A stretch of DNA of 64,000 bases, from contig CAWGXC010000003.1 in NCBI GenBank assembly GCA_963826475.1, forward strand, positions 1,674,001 through 1,738,000. Reading direction: 5' to 3'. The stretch comes from RHKX01 sp963826475 (lineage in GTDB: Bacteria; Actinomycetota; Thermoleophilia; Solirubrobacterales; 70-9). Position numbers and translations under genes: made by a program. The notes beneath the pieces are model-generated. The model was not told the origin of the DNA, searched no databases, and saw nothing but the letters and a program-made list of their open reading frames with translations. Below, piece after piece: positions 24,409 through 33,104 of the stretch. The first letter of the stretch is position 1, and each line of letters begins with the position of its first letter.

Positions 24409-25008
24409 ATGAGCCAGACTGCCGTCTACGGCGAGAGCGAGTTCCGGGCACGGAAGCCCGGCCCCCTCTACGGGTGGGTCCGCCGAGCCTCGTTCGTGGA
24501 GCTCGGGATCTTCTGCGGCCTGCTGATCGTCTGGGCCATCCCCGGCCTCGACTACGCGACGTTCCTCTTCGGACTCGCCCACGGGATCGGCTACCTGGCC
24601 CTCTGTCTGCTCCTCTGGATCGCGATCCTCAAGCGGGAAGCGCCCTTTTGGCTGTTCGCGGCAACCCTGACCCCCGTCGGGCCCGTCGGCAGCGTGATCG
24701 GGATCGAGTGGATCGACCGCCGCGAGCGCGAGCGCGGCGGGCTTGGCCCACTCAGCGAGGAGACGATCCAGGCGCGTTCCACCCTCTTCGACCCACCGGC
24801 CCAACCCCCCGACGAGCCTGCAGCGAAGCCGCCGGCAGAGCCCCCGGACCTCGGCACGGTTGCGAAGCTGATCCGCAACTCCCTCGAGCAGGGCAACGTC
24901 ACCGTCGTCGCAGGAGACGAAGTCCTGGACCTCGGCCCGGCGGGCCTGCGGGGCCATGCGTTCGACCCGGTGCACCTGCCGGACGCCGACCCCCCGGACG
25001 CGTCTTGA
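24409..25008 (+). CDS. DUF3817-type small membrane protein with long soluble tail
   Basis: 199 residues from ATG 24409. Three hydrophobic segments (about 28-46 LGIFCGLLIVWAIPGL, 55-75 GLAHGIGYLALCLLLWIAIL, 78-98 FWLFAATLTPVGPVGSVIGI) resemble the DUF3817 family of actinobacterial integral membrane proteins. A Pro-rich linker (PPAQPPDEPAAKPPAEPP) leads to a short acidic C-terminal domain (LGTVAKLIRNSLEQGNVTVVAGDEVLDLG). Function unknown. The stop codon (25006-25008) is supplied by the dispersed repeat that begins at 25004, so the end of the protein may have been set by insertion of that repeat. Confidence 0.75.
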   Translation: MSQTAVYGESEFRARKPGPLYGWVRRASFVELGIFCGLLIVWAIPGLDYATFLFGLAHGIGYLALCLLLWIAILKREAPFWLFAATLTPVGPVGSVIGIEWIDRRERERGGLGPLSEETIQARSTLFDPPAQPPDEPAAKPPAEPPDLGTVAKLIRNSLEQGNVTVVAGDEVLDLGPAGLRGHAFDPVHLPDADPPDAS

Positions 25009-25073
25009 GATCTCCCGTCCCGGTGGCCCTCCACCCGGGCAGACCGGACGCGAAGCGGAGGATCTGCCCGGAG
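25004..25073. repeat. Structured dispersed repeat, copy 2 (inverted)
   Basis: 70 bp, the reverse complement of the element at 5686-5758. On the minus strand CCGGGCAGA pairs with TCTGCCCGG, a 9-bp outer stem where copy 1 has CCGGGGG/CCCCCGG. The inner CGC-TTC-GCG, the GGTGG/CCACC hairpin and the GAGATCTC end are identical. The element begins inside the last codons of the DUF3817 gene and includes its stop. Read on the minus strand it lies just past the aconitase terminator. Confidence 0.75.
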
Positions 25074-25075
25074 TC

Positions 25076-25139
25076 AAAAAGGGTGGGCTGGGGCGGGGCC
25101 GCGGGAGGCAGGGGGTCCGCGCGACCCGCACCCCAGCCC
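25076..25139 (-). terminator. Rho-independent terminator of the aconitase transcript
   Basis: On the minus strand GGGCTGGGG (25139-25131) pairs with CCCCAGCCC (25093-25085), followed by ACCC and TTTTT (25080-25076). This has the stem and T-run of an intrinsic terminator, about 140 nt past the aconitase stop. The long loop contains further GC pairing (GGGTC/GACCC). Confidence 0.7.
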
Positions 25140-25140
25140 G

Positions 25141-25204
25141 CGCGTCGGTAGCCAGGGAGGGATGCCGACGCGATCGCTCCCGGAGGCGGGACTGACCGGG
25201 AGCG
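25141..25204. other. Two consecutive hairpins in the aconitase 3' region
   Basis: CGCGTCGG/CCGACGCG (25141-25148 with 25165-25172) and CGCTCCCGG/CCGGGAGCG (25175-25183 with 25196-25204) are perfect 8- and 9-bp stems lying side by side in the 271-bp space between the convergent DUF3817 and aconitase genes. With the terminator and the repeat, nearly this whole interval is structured. They could be 3'-UTR stabilisers or part of a non-coding RNA. The remaining 25205-25279 is less GC-rich and shows nothing recognisable. Confidence 0.5.
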
Positions 25205-25279
25205 AGCTTTGTGAAATCTCTACTGCCGAATCATTCTTCTACATTGACGAAGGCGATGCAATGCGCCTCGTTTCCGGAA

Positions 25280-28105
25280 TCAGCGCAGCTCGCGCAGAAC
25301 CCGGTGCAGGATCCCTCCGTGGCGGAAATATTGGCGCTCGTTGGCGGTATCAAGCCGTACGCGGGCCTCGAAGCTCGCCACCTCGCTTCCCTCCCGGGTC
25401 GCCGCGACGCCGATCGACGTGGCGCTCTCGATGTCGATCTCGCCGATCGAGAACTCCTCGTCGCCCTCGAGGCCGAGCGACTCGACGTCCTCGCCGTCGG
25501 GAAACTGCAGCGGCAGCACGCCCATCCCGATCAGGTTCGAGCGGTGAATCCGCTCGAAGCTCTCCGCGATCACGGCGCGGACCCCGAGCAACAGCGTGCC
25601 CTTCGCGGCCCAATCGCGAGAGGAGCCGGAGCCGTACTCCTTGCCGGCGAGCACGACGAGCGGCACCCCCTCGGCGGCGTACTTCATGGCGGCGTCGTAG
25701 ATCGGCATCTCTTCCCCGTCGGGCATGTAGCGAGTCCATCCGCCCTCGCGGTCGACGAGCTGGTTGCGCAGCCGCACGTTGGCGAACGTGCCGCGCATCA
25801 TCACCTCGTGATTGCCGCGACGCGAGCCGTATGAGTTGAAGTCACGGACGTCGACGCCCTGCTCCTGCAGCCACTCCCCTGCCGGGCTCGACTTCTTGAT
25901 CGCGCCGGCCGGGGAGATGTGGTCGGTCGTGATCGAATCGCCGAGCTTGGCAAGGACGCGGGCGTTCTCGATCGGCTCGGCTCCCTCGGCGGGCTCTGAG
26001 TCCATGTCCTCGAAGAACGGCGGGCGGCGCACGTAGGTCGAGTCCGGCCACGTGTAACGGTCCTCGTCGGGGACCTTGATGGCCTTCCAGCGCTCGTCGC
26101 CCTCGAAGACGTTCGCGTAGTTCTTCTCGAACATGTCCTTGCGGACCGCCTCGGCGACGGTGTCGCGGATCTCCGCGGCGCTCGGCCACAGATCGCTGAG
26201 GAAGACGTCGGATCCCTCCGAATCCTGCCCGAGCGGCTCGGATTCGAAGTCGAAGTCCATCCGCCCGGCAAGCGCGTAAGCGACGCACAGCGGCGGCGAG
26301 GCGAGATAGTTCGCCTTCACGTCCTGGTTGATGCGTCCCTCGAAGTTGCGATTGCCGGAGAGCACCGCGCAGACCAGGAGGTCCTTCTCGTTGACGGCCT
26401 CGGAGATCTCGTCGGCGAGCGGCCCGGAATTGCCGATGCAGGTCGTGCAGCCGTAACCGACGAGGTCGAACTTGAGCTTGTTCAGGTACTCGTCGAGGCC
26501 CGCCTGCTCGAGGTAGTCGGTGACCACCGTCGATCCGGGCGCCAGCGAAGTCTTCACCCACGGCTTCACATCGAGGCCGCGCTCCACCGCCTTCTTGGCG
26601 AGCAGCCCGGCGCCGATCATCACCGAAGGGTTCGAGGTGTTCGTGCAGCTCGTGATCGCCGCGATCACGACTCGGCCGTGGTCGAGCTCGAAGGTGTTGC
26701 CGTCGGCGTCGGTGACCTCGATGCAATCGCTGCTCTTGGCCTCGGTGGCGACGGCGGCCTCCTTCTCGCCGGGTTCGGCCGGCTCGTCGCTCTTCTTCTG
26801 ACTCCGCTCCTCGGCGGTGTCGCTGCGATCGTCTCCCGGTGCGTCGGAGGCGGGGAACGTCTCCCTCACGGTCTCGTCGTGGCCGTTGCGGTCCTTCTCC
26901 CCGTTCTGCGCCTTCAGCATCTCGAGGAACGAGCTCTTCGAGTCGGTCAGCGCGATCCGGTCCTGCGGGCGCTTCGGACCGGCGATCGACGGCACCACAT
27001 CTCCGAGATCGAGCTCGAGCGTGTCGGAGAAGGTCGGGTCGTCGCTGTCGGCATCGTGGAACATCCCCTGCTCACGCGTGTAGGCGTCGACGAGCTCGAT
27101 CGTCTCGGTCGGACGGCCGGTGAACTCGAGGTAGCGCAGCGTCTCCTTGTCGGGCGGGAAGATCGCGCAGGTCGAGCCGAACTCGGGCGACATGTTGCCG
27201 AGCGTCGCCCGGTCGGCGAGGCCGAGGCTGGGCAGCCCGGGGCCGTAGAACTCGACGAACTTGCTGACCACTCCCTTCTCGCGCAGCATCTCGGTGACGC
27301 GCAGGACGAGGTCGGTCGCGGTCGCGGCATCGGGGAGCTCGCCGTCGAGCCGGAAGCCGATCACCTGCGGCAGCAGCATCGAGATCGGCTGACCGAGCAT
27401 CGCCGCCTCCGCCTCGATCCCGCCGACCCCCCATCCGAGCACGCTGAGGCCGTTGATCATCGTGGTGTGCGAGTCGGTGCCGACGAGGGTGTCGGGGTAC
27501 GCGCGGGCGGTGCCGTCCTCCTCCTCGGAGTAGACGACTCGGCCCAGGTACTCGAGGTTGACCTGGTGGCAGATGCCGGTGGCCGGCGGGACGACGCGGA
27601 AGTTGTCGAAGGCCTTTTGGCCCCAGCGCAGGAACTCGTAGCGCTCCTGGTTGCGCTCGAACTCACGCTCGGCGTTGACCTCGAAGGCGCGGGCGTTGCC
27701 GAAGGCATCGACCTGGACCGAGTGATCGATGACGAGATCGACCGGGACGAGCGGATTGATCTTGGCTGCGTCGGAGCCGAGCTCCTCCATCGCGTCGCGC
27801 ATGGCGGCGAGATCGACGACGGCGGGGACGCCGGTGAAGTCCTGCATCAGGACCCGAGCGGGCTGGAAGGGAATCTCCTTCGAGGGCTCCGCCTTCGAGT
27901 CCCAGGTCGCGATCGTCTCGATGTCGTCGGTCGTGACGCTCTCCCCATCCTCGAGCCTGAGGACGTTCTCGAGGAGGACCTTCAGCGAATAGGGCAGGCG
28001 CGCGACGTCGAACTTCGACTGCAGCGCGTCAAGGCGGTGGATCTCGTACTCGCGCCCCGACACCTCGAGGATCGAACGTGCTCCGTAGCTATCTGCCATC
28101 TCCAT
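25280..28105 (-). CDS. acnA: Aconitate hydratase A
   Basis: 941 residues from ATG 28105 (MEMADSYGARS; a second in-frame ATG is two codons on). Interconverts citrate and isocitrate; cytoplasmic TCA enzyme with a [4Fe-4S] cluster whose Cys ligands are in AITSCTNTSNP and GCTTCIGNSGPL. Other aconitase A/IRP motifs: GVPAVVDLAAMRDA, GTDSHTTMINGLSVLGWGVGGIEAEAAMLGQP, and the swivel domain with SYGSRRGNHEVMMRGTFAN and KEYGSGSSRDWAAKG. A charged, low-complexity insert of about 60 residues sits before the cluster Cys (around residues 395-460), a region also expanded in other actinobacterial aconitases. Its terminator is at 25076-25139. Confidence 0.96.
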   Translation of the reverse strand: MEMADSYGARSILEVSGREYEIHRLDALQSKFDVARLPYSLKVLLENVLRLEDGESVTTDDIETIATWDSKAEPSKEIPFQPARVLMQDFTGVPAVVDLAAMRDAMEELGSDAAKINPLVPVDLVIDHSVQVDAFGNARAFEVNAEREFERNQERYEFLRWGQKAFDNFRVVPPATGICHQVNLEYLGRVVYSEEEDGTARAYPDTLVGTDSHTTMINGLSVLGWGVGGIEAEAAMLGQPISMLLPQVIGFRLDGELPDAATATDLVLRVTEMLREKGVVSKFVEFYGPGLPSLGLADRATLGNMSPEFGSTCAIFPPDKETLRYLEFTGRPTETIELVDAYTREQGMFHDADSDDPTFSDTLELDLGDVVPSIAGPKRPQDRIALTDSKSSFLEMLKAQNGEKDRNGHDETVRETFPASDAPGDDRSDTAEERSQKKSDEPAEPGEKEAAVATEAKSSDCIEVTDADGNTFELDHGRVVIAAITSCTNTSNPSVMIGAGLLAKKAVERGLDVKPWVKTSLAPGSTVVTDYLEQAGLDEYLNKLKFDLVGYGCTTCIGNSGPLADEISEAVNEKDLLVCAVLSGNRNFEGRINQDVKANYLASPPLCVAYALAGRMDFDFESEPLGQDSEGSDVFLSDLWPSAAEIRDTVAEAVRKDMFEKNYANVFEGDERWKAIKVPDEDRYTWPDSTYVRRPPFFEDMDSEPAEGAEPIENARVLAKLGDSITTDHISPAGAIKKSSPAGEWLQEQGVDVRDFNSYGSRRGNHEVMMRGTFANVRLRNQLVDREGGWTRYMPDGEEMPIYDAAMKYAAEGVPLVVLAGKEYGSGSSRDWAAKGTLLLGVRAVIAESFERIHRSNLIGMGVLPLQFPDGEDVESLGLEGDEEFSIGEIDIESATSIGVAATREGSEVASFEARVRLDTANERQYFRHGGILHRVLRELR

Positions 28106-28128
28106 ACCTCTCTGCGCAGCCGGCGCTG

Positions 28129-28611
28129 CTATTGATCGTCGTCTTCCTCGTCTTCATCATCTTCGCTGACCGCGACGTGGTCGGCCTCCCCATAGCTGGC
28201 GAGGCCCTCGGAGGCAGCGTCCTCGGCGGGATATCGATCGCCGAGCGGGTTGCCGGCCGGGGTCCCGTGCGAGGCCGATTCGACGAGCTCCTCCTCGGCG
28301 AGCTCGAAGCCCTCCGCCTCGCCCTCGCCGCCCTCGCTGACGGCCTGCTCGGCCGGATCGAGATCCTGAGAGGGGGTGTGTCCTCCGATCGCTCCGGCCT
28401 CCTCGGCGGCCGCCTCGGTCTCCTCGATGGCAGTGGCGGCGCCCGGCGCCGGCTCGAGTGCCGGGATGTCGGTCAGCGCCTCATCGGAATCGGGCGGGGC
28501 GTCGGAGTCCTCGAGCATCTCGGGATCGTTCGGCGCATCCTCGGCCTGGGCCTCTCCAAGCCCGGCCTCGCCGAAGTCCTCACGGTCCCCGCGATCGTCG
28601 TCAGCGCTCAA
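28129..28611 (-). CDS. Acidic protein of unknown function, TTG start
   Basis: 160 residues. The start is TTG at 28611, chosen because a GGAGG (28617-28621) sits 5 nt before it; no ATG fits. The protein is very acidic and Ala-rich, with a disordered-looking N-terminal 90 residues and a denser C-terminal block (EGFELAEEELVESASHGTPAGNPLGDRYPAE, then ASYGEADHVAVSEDDEDEE). The C-terminal block reads as a small conserved actinobacterial module without a name I know. It lies 23 bp upstream of aconitase on the same strand and may be co-transcribed. Confidence 0.7.
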   Translation of the reverse strand: MSADDDRGDREDFGEAGLGEAQAEDAPNDPEMLEDSDAPPDSDEALTDIPALEPAPGAATAIEETEAAAEEAGAIGGHTPSQDLDPAEQAVSEGGEGEAEGFELAEEELVESASHGTPAGNPLGDRYPAEDAASEGLASYGEADHVAVSEDDEDEEDDDQ

Positions 28612-28683
28612 GTGTTCCTCCAGAGGGTCGGGTGCGTCATGGGTTCAAGCTACCCGGACGGGGCGCTATGCAATCGGCGCCGC

Positions 28684-29493
28684 TCAGCGCTTGTCGGTCT
28701 GACCGCGCGCGAGCGTCTCGGCGACCTTGGTCCCCATGCCCCGCTGCGCCCGGCCCGCCACACCCGGAAAGACGTGCGCGAAGCTCGTCAGGGCCCGCTG
28801 CCTCAAGGGAGCGACGGCGACCTCGGCTCGGTTGCGCTCGATCGCGCCGGCGACTCCCGCCCCGACCTGCTCGGGGGTCGCGGTCCCGACGCCCGGCGGG
28901 GGCGGCGCGCCTGAGTCGGCGAACATCCCGGCGCCCCGGATGAACCCTGGCATCACCACCGAGACCCCGATCCCAGAACCATCCCCGGCGAGATCCTCCC
29001 GCAACGCCAGGGCGAATCCGCGCAGCCCGAACTTGGTCGCGTTGTAGATCGAGGCCCGCGGCGATGCCGCCTTGCCGGCGAGCGAGGAGACGAAGAGAAG
29101 GTGACCGGACCCGGCCGCGTGCATGGCGGGGAGCAGGGCTCGCGCCAGGATAATCGGCGCCTCGAGGTTGACCCGGACGGCCCGGGCGATCTCCTCGGTG
29201 CTGTAGCTCTCGAGCCTCCCCGACCCTGGAAGCGCGGCGTTGGCCACGAGGATCTCCACTGCCCCCGCCTCGCTCGCAAGCCGTTCGGCTGCGCCCAGCT
29301 CCGCCAGGTCGGCGACGGCGACGGCGTGGCGATCGCCGGGGAGCTCGAGTGCGAGCTCGTCGAGCTCGTCCCCCTTGCGGGAGCTGAGCACGAGGTTGGC
29401 GCCCCGCTCGGCGAGCGCGAGAGCGATCGCTCTGCCGAGGCCTCCGGTGGCTCCGGTCAACAAGACGCGCTTCCCCTCGATCTGCATCGACAT
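28684..29493 (-). CDS. Short-chain dehydrogenase/reductase
   Basis: 269 residues from ATG 29493 (MSMQIEGKRV), with GGGAGG 11 nt upstream. Classical SDR: cofactor motif LLTGATGGLGRAIA, NAALPGSG, catalytic Ser in FVSSLAGKAA and YNATK (Tyr-x3-Lys). The R of SSRKGDE after the second strand suggests NADP(H). The C-terminal ALTSFAHVFPGVAGRAQRGMGTKVAE tail is shared with many actinobacterial acyl/sterol-type SDRs. Substrate unknown. It is upstream of the acidic protein gene with 72 bp between, and divergent from the penicillin-acylase family gene. Confidence 0.9.
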   Translation of the reverse strand: MSMQIEGKRVLLTGATGGLGRAIALALAERGANLVLSSRKGDELDELALELPGDRHAVAVADLAELGAAERLASEAGAVEILVANAALPGSGRLESYSTEEIARAVRVNLEAPIILARALLPAMHAAGSGHLLFVSSLAGKAASPRASIYNATKFGLRGFALALREDLAGDGSGIGVSVVMPGFIRGAGMFADSGAPPPPGVGTATPEQVGAGVAGAIERNRAEVAVAPLRQRALTSFAHVFPGVAGRAQRGMGTKVAETLARGQTDKR

Positions 29494-29575
29494 GAACCTA
29501 CAGGCCTCCCGCCGATGACCGGTCATCGGCTTCCGGCGGCGCGCCGCCGCGCCGCCGTGACTAGGCTGGCGGAGG

Positions 29576-32008
29576 ATGAGGCACTGGGTCAGGGAGAGGA
29601 CGATCGTGGGCGGCGCAGCCGTGGCCGTCCTCTGCTGCGCCGGTGCGCTTGGCGGCGGGAGCGCATCAGCAGCGGTCCTGAAGGCCGAGTCGGTGCTCCC
29701 TCCCGGCCAGAGCGGCTACGTATCGATTCCGGGAGTCGCCGATGGGACGGGCTCGCCTCACCTCCTGGACCAGACGGCGCTCTTCGAGAACTTCCAGCTC
29801 AAGCCCCTGGGCTTCGACCAGCCTGCCGAGAGCACCGAGGCGCCGGCGGTCGGGGTCCAGATCTCCCGGGATGCCTACGGGGTGCCCAGCGTCACCGGCA
29901 CCACCGACGAGGAGGCCTGGTTCGGCGTGGGTTACGCGGCCGCCGAAGACCGCCTCTTCGAGCTCGAGCTATTCAAGCGAGCCGCGGCGGGAAGGCTCGC
30001 GGAGATCCTCGGATCGACGTATCTCGACGACGACCTGATCGCGCGCCGCGACTACTACACCGATGCGGAGGTCGACGCGATGGTGGCCCGCGTGCCCTCC
30101 GAGCTGCAGAACCGCTTCATCGCCTATCGCGACGGCATCAACGCCTACATCGCTTACCTGCAGACCCACCCCGACCAGGTCCCCGGGGAGTTCGCCGCCC
30201 TGGGAGTTCCGCTCACCGACTGGACCGTCCGCGATTCGGCGCGGGTGGGCATCCTCCTCGCGCGGACCGTGCCCTCGGGAGACGGAAACGAGCTGGAGAA
30301 CGCACAGGCGCTCGAGCGGATCGGACCGCAGGGCTTCAATCGGCTCTCGCCGGTCCGCACCAAGGGTTCGATCGCGACCATCAAGCGCAATCAGGGCGTC
30401 TTCCCCAACCAGCCGGGCCGCACGCGCAAGGACGAGCGCGTCGGCTTCAAGCGGTCGCAGAAGTACCTGAAGGGAATCGACGTGCTCGGCGCGGAGGGCC
30501 CCGGGACGGAAACCGTCTCAGGCAACGCTGCCGCCTTGCGATCCGACGGCGGCGGTGAAGCACCGGGCGCCGACCTGACCCGGATCCTGCCCCACGGAGG
30601 CTCCTTCATGTGGGCGATCAGCGATCGCAAGCATCATCGCGGCTACATCTTCAACGGCCCCCAGCTCGGCTTCGCGATCCCTGAGCTCTTCTTCGAGTTC
30701 GAGATCCACTCCCCCGCTCAGGACGCCCGCGGGGTCAGCGCTGCGGGCGTTCCGCTCGTGGCGATCGGCCACAACGCCGATGTGGCCTGGGGCTATACGT
30801 CCGGCCTCTCAGACGAGGACGACCTCTTCGCGGTCAAGACGGATGGCCCCGAGAGCTACAAGTTCAAGGGCAAGGAGCGGCAGATGGACTGCCGCAACGA
30901 GGTCTTCGACTACAAGGCCCCGCCGACGTCGATCCCCGATCTGGTCACCGATCCGGGCCTGCCGGCGGGATCCGTCACCGAGCGGATCTGCCGGACGTCG
31001 CAGGGACCGGTCCAGTTTCGCGGTGACGGCGTCGCCTACGCGCGCCGCTACGCGATCTGGAATCGCGAGCTGGAGACCTTCACCGGCCTGACCGAGCTCA
31101 TGGACTCTCACAACATCAAGGACGTGGACAGGGGCATGCGCCACGTCACCTGGAACGAGAACGTGATGGCGGTCGACTCGCAGGGGCGGATCGGTTACTG
31201 GCATCCCGGGCTGCATCAGCTCAAGCCGAAGCGCTGGGACGAGCGGCTGCCTTTCCCGGGCAACGGCAACGGGGAGTGGCGCGGCCTGCTCCCGCGCTCG
31301 AAGACGCCGCACGTCGTCAACCCCAAGCAGCGCAACTGGCTCGCCAACTGGAACAACCTCCCGTCGACCGGCTGGACGAACGGTGACGGACCGGCGCGCG
31401 AGCGCGAGAACGGCAACCTCCACCGGATCCGGCTGATCCAGTCGCTCGTCCGCAAGGTGGCGAAGCACCCGAGCTACGCGAAGAGCCGCAACATCGAGCT
31501 GACCAGCGGCACCACGGCCCAGCAGTTCCCATTCGTCGACCGCGGCAAGCTGAAGGCGGCGCGAAAGGCGGGCCAGGGCATCGGGCCGAGGGCGATCTCC
31601 GAGCTGCTGCACTGGAACGGCAACTACGCCGAGACCGACGCGAACGGGACGATCGCCCCAGGTGTATCGATCTGGGAGGAGTTCAAGACCCAGCTCGAGT
31701 CGATCCTGCTCAAGCCATACGGCCCGGGCGCGACGCCACTCGCCGGCGGCACCAGCCACTCCCATGAGTACGACATCACTCCCGGCGAGGCGATCGCGCT
31801 GCGCGAGCTCGGCCCGAAGGCATACGCGCGGGCGGCACAGCGAACCGGCAGGAAGCTGGCTGCGCGGTTCGGCTCCGACTCCCCCCAGGCCTGGCGCGCT
31901 CCCCGCCTGATGTACGACGTCACCGCTCAGGGGGCCGCCTCCCCACCTGATCTCCCGTTCTTCGATCGCGGCACCTGGAGCGAGTCGATGGAGATGGGCC
32001 GGCCTTAG
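29576..32008 (+). CDS. Secreted penicillin acylase family protein (Ntn-hydrolase)
   Basis: 810 residues from ATG 29576 with a signal peptide (RTIVGGAAVAVLCCAGALGGGSASA). The S45 family is made as one chain cut into alpha and beta subunits; the new beta N-terminus is a Ser that acts as nucleophile. Here GGSFMWAISDRKHHRG puts it at Ser343, preceded by a low-complexity spacer. An alpha-chain motif (ISRDAYGVPSVTGTTDEEAWFGVGYAAAEDRLFELELFKRAAAGRLAEILG) and the beta motifs GHNADVAWGYTSG and TWNENVMAVDSQGRIGYWHPG are clear. Substrates of such enzymes are amides, including acyl-homoserine lactones and beta-lactams; which applies here is open. Stands alone before azlC. Confidence 0.9.
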   Translation: MRHWVRERTIVGGAAVAVLCCAGALGGGSASAAVLKAESVLPPGQSGYVSIPGVADGTGSPHLLDQTALFENFQLKPLGFDQPAESTEAPAVGVQISRDAYGVPSVTGTTDEEAWFGVGYAAAEDRLFELELFKRAAAGRLAEILGSTYLDDDLIARRDYYTDAEVDAMVARVPSELQNRFIAYRDGINAYIAYLQTHPDQVPGEFAALGVPLTDWTVRDSARVGILLARTVPSGDGNELENAQALERIGPQGFNRLSPVRTKGSIATIKRNQGVFPNQPGRTRKDERVGFKRSQKYLKGIDVLGAEGPGTETVSGNAAALRSDGGGEAPGADLTRILPHGGSFMWAISDRKHHRGYIFNGPQLGFAIPELFFEFEIHSPAQDARGVSAAGVPLVAIGHNADVAWGYTSGLSDEDDLFAVKTDGPESYKFKGKERQMDCRNEVFDYKAPPTSIPDLVTDPGLPAGSVTERICRTSQGPVQFRGDGVAYARRYAIWNRELETFTGLTELMDSHNIKDVDRGMRHVTWNENVMAVDSQGRIGYWHPGLHQLKPKRWDERLPFPGNGNGEWRGLLPRSKTPHVVNPKQRNWLANWNNLPSTGWTNGDGPARERENGNLHRIRLIQSLVRKVAKHPSYAKSRNIELTSGTTAQQFPFVDRGKLKAARKAGQGIGPRAISELLHWNGNYAETDANGTIAPGVSIWEEFKTQLESILLKPYGPGATPLAGGTSHSHEYDITPGEAIALRELGPKAYARAAQRTGRKLAARFGSDSPQAWRAPRLMYDVTAQGAASPPDLPFFDRGTWSESMEMGRP

Positions 32009-32073
32009 CGACGCTTATCCGGCCCATGCCCGATCCGCATGGCCGATTCGAGCGGGGAAGGGAGAATTCGCGG

Positions 32074-32778
32074 GTGACGCCGCTGCACCACCATCCCTCC
32101 TTCCGCGACGGCTTCAAGACCGGGCTGCCCTTGGCGGTCGCCGCGGTGGCGCTCTCCATCTCGTTCGGCGTCATCGCGGAGCCGATCATCGGTGGGCTCG
32201 CCGCGGTGGTGATGTCGGCGGTCGTCTTCGCCGGCTCGGCGCAGTTTGCCGTGATCGCCGTGCTCGCCGCGGGCGGTGGGCCGATCGCTGCGGTTGTGGC
32301 CGGCATCCTGCTCAACACCCGGTTCCTGCCGATGGGCATCGCGATGGCGCCGTCCCTGGACGTGAACCCCTTGAGGCGGGCGCTGATCGGACAGGCCGTG
32401 ATCGACTTCTCCTGGGCGGCCGCGAGTCGCGGCGGGGGCCGCTTCGACTACCGGTTCATGCTCGGCGCCACGGCACCGGCGTACCCGTGCTGGGTCATCG
32501 GAACGATCATCGGCGTGCTCGGCGGCGGCTTGATCGGAGACCCCGGGCGCTTCGGACTCGATGCCCTGTTCCCGGCCTTCTTTCTCGCCCTCCTGCTGGA
32601 GGGAGAGGCGATCTCGAGCCGGCGCGGCGTCATCGCCGCCCTCGGCGGCGGGCTGATTGCGCTCGTCCTCATTCCGTTCGCGCCCGCCGGTCTGCCGGTG
32701 ATCGCTTCGTGCCTCGCTGCACTGGTCGGGCTGCGGGCGCGCCGGGACCGGGCGGCGGAGGAGCCGGTGAGCTCGTGA
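32074..32778 (+). CDS. azlC: Branched-chain amino acid exporter large subunit AzlC
   Basis: 234 residues from GTG 32074 (AAGGGAG 8 nt upstream); the frame is open from 32026 but the extra residues are not family-like. Five or more hydrophobic helices, with the AzlC motifs SISFGVIAEPIIGGLAAVVMSAVVFAGSAQFAVI and LNTRFLPMGIAMAP. Partners with AzlD to export branched-chain or related amino acids across the membrane. The stop overlaps the AzlD start as GTGA (32775-32778), indicating translational coupling. Confidence 0.9.
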   Translation: MTPLHHHPSFRDGFKTGLPLAVAAVALSISFGVIAEPIIGGLAAVVMSAVVFAGSAQFAVIAVLAAGGGPIAAVVAGILLNTRFLPMGIAMAPSLDVNPLRRALIGQAVIDFSWAAASRGGGRFDYRFMLGATAPAYPCWVIGTIIGVLGGGLIGDPGRFGLDALFPAFFLALLLEGEAISSRRGVIAALGGGLIALVLIPFAPAGLPVIASCLAALVGLRARRDRAAEEPVSS

Positions 32779-33089
32779 GCGATGCCTGGATCACGGTCGT
32801 TCTGCTCGCCGTCGCCACCGCCTCCATCAAGGCGGCCGGCCCCGTCGCCGTCGGCGGCCGCGAGATGGAGCCGCGGGTCGCGGCGGTGGTCGACCTCCTC
32901 GCTCCCGCGCTCCTTGCGGGCCTGATCGTGGTCGAGACCGTCGGCGGCGGCCACTCGATCGACGTCGATCCACGGCTCGCAGGGGTCGGGGCGGCGGGCC
33001 TGCTGCTGGTGAGCTGGAGACGATCCGCGACGCTCGCCGCGATCGCCGTGGCGGCGGCGGTGACGGCCCTGTTACGGGCCGTCACCTGA
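32775..33089 (+). CDS. azlD: Branched-chain amino acid exporter small subunit AzlD
   Basis: 104 residues from GTG 32775 within the GTGA overlap. Three hydrophobic segments (AWITVVLLAVATASIKAAGPVAVG, VVDLLAPALLAGLIVVETVGG, GVGAAGLLLVSWRR...ATLAAIAVAAAVTALL) fit the AzlD family, the obligate small partner of AzlC. The last codons form an 11-bp hairpin stem that doubles as a probable terminator. Confidence 0.9.
   Translation: MSDAWITVVLLAVATASIKAAGPVAVGGREMEPRVAAVVDLLAPALLAGLIVVETVGGGHSIDVDPRLAGVGAAGLLLVSWRRSATLAAIAVAAAVTALLRAVT
33059..33086. terminator. Perfect 11-bp hairpin at the end of azlD
   Basis: GGTGACGGCCC (33059-33069), TGTTAC loop, GGGCCGTCACC (33076-33086), immediately before the azlD stop and 19 bp before the convergent beta-helix gene ends. 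It is likely a termination or mRNA-end structure serving one or both genes; no T-run. Confidence 0.5.
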
Positions 33090-33104
33090 GCGCCGTCGCC
33101 CGGC

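Noticed and set aside
25009..25279. Possible tRNA or tmRNA in the structured spacer
   Set aside because: Consecutive simple hairpins only; no cloverleaf, no T-loop GGTTCGAATCC-like motif and no CCA end.
28106..28128. Possible frameshift joining the acidic protein to aconitase
   Set aside because: Separate stop and start with a normal 23-bp gap; aconitase has a complete N-terminus.
26678..28135. 485-codon plus-strand frame opposite aconitase
   Set aside because: Antisense shadow of conserved aconitase codons; no ribosome site or domain.
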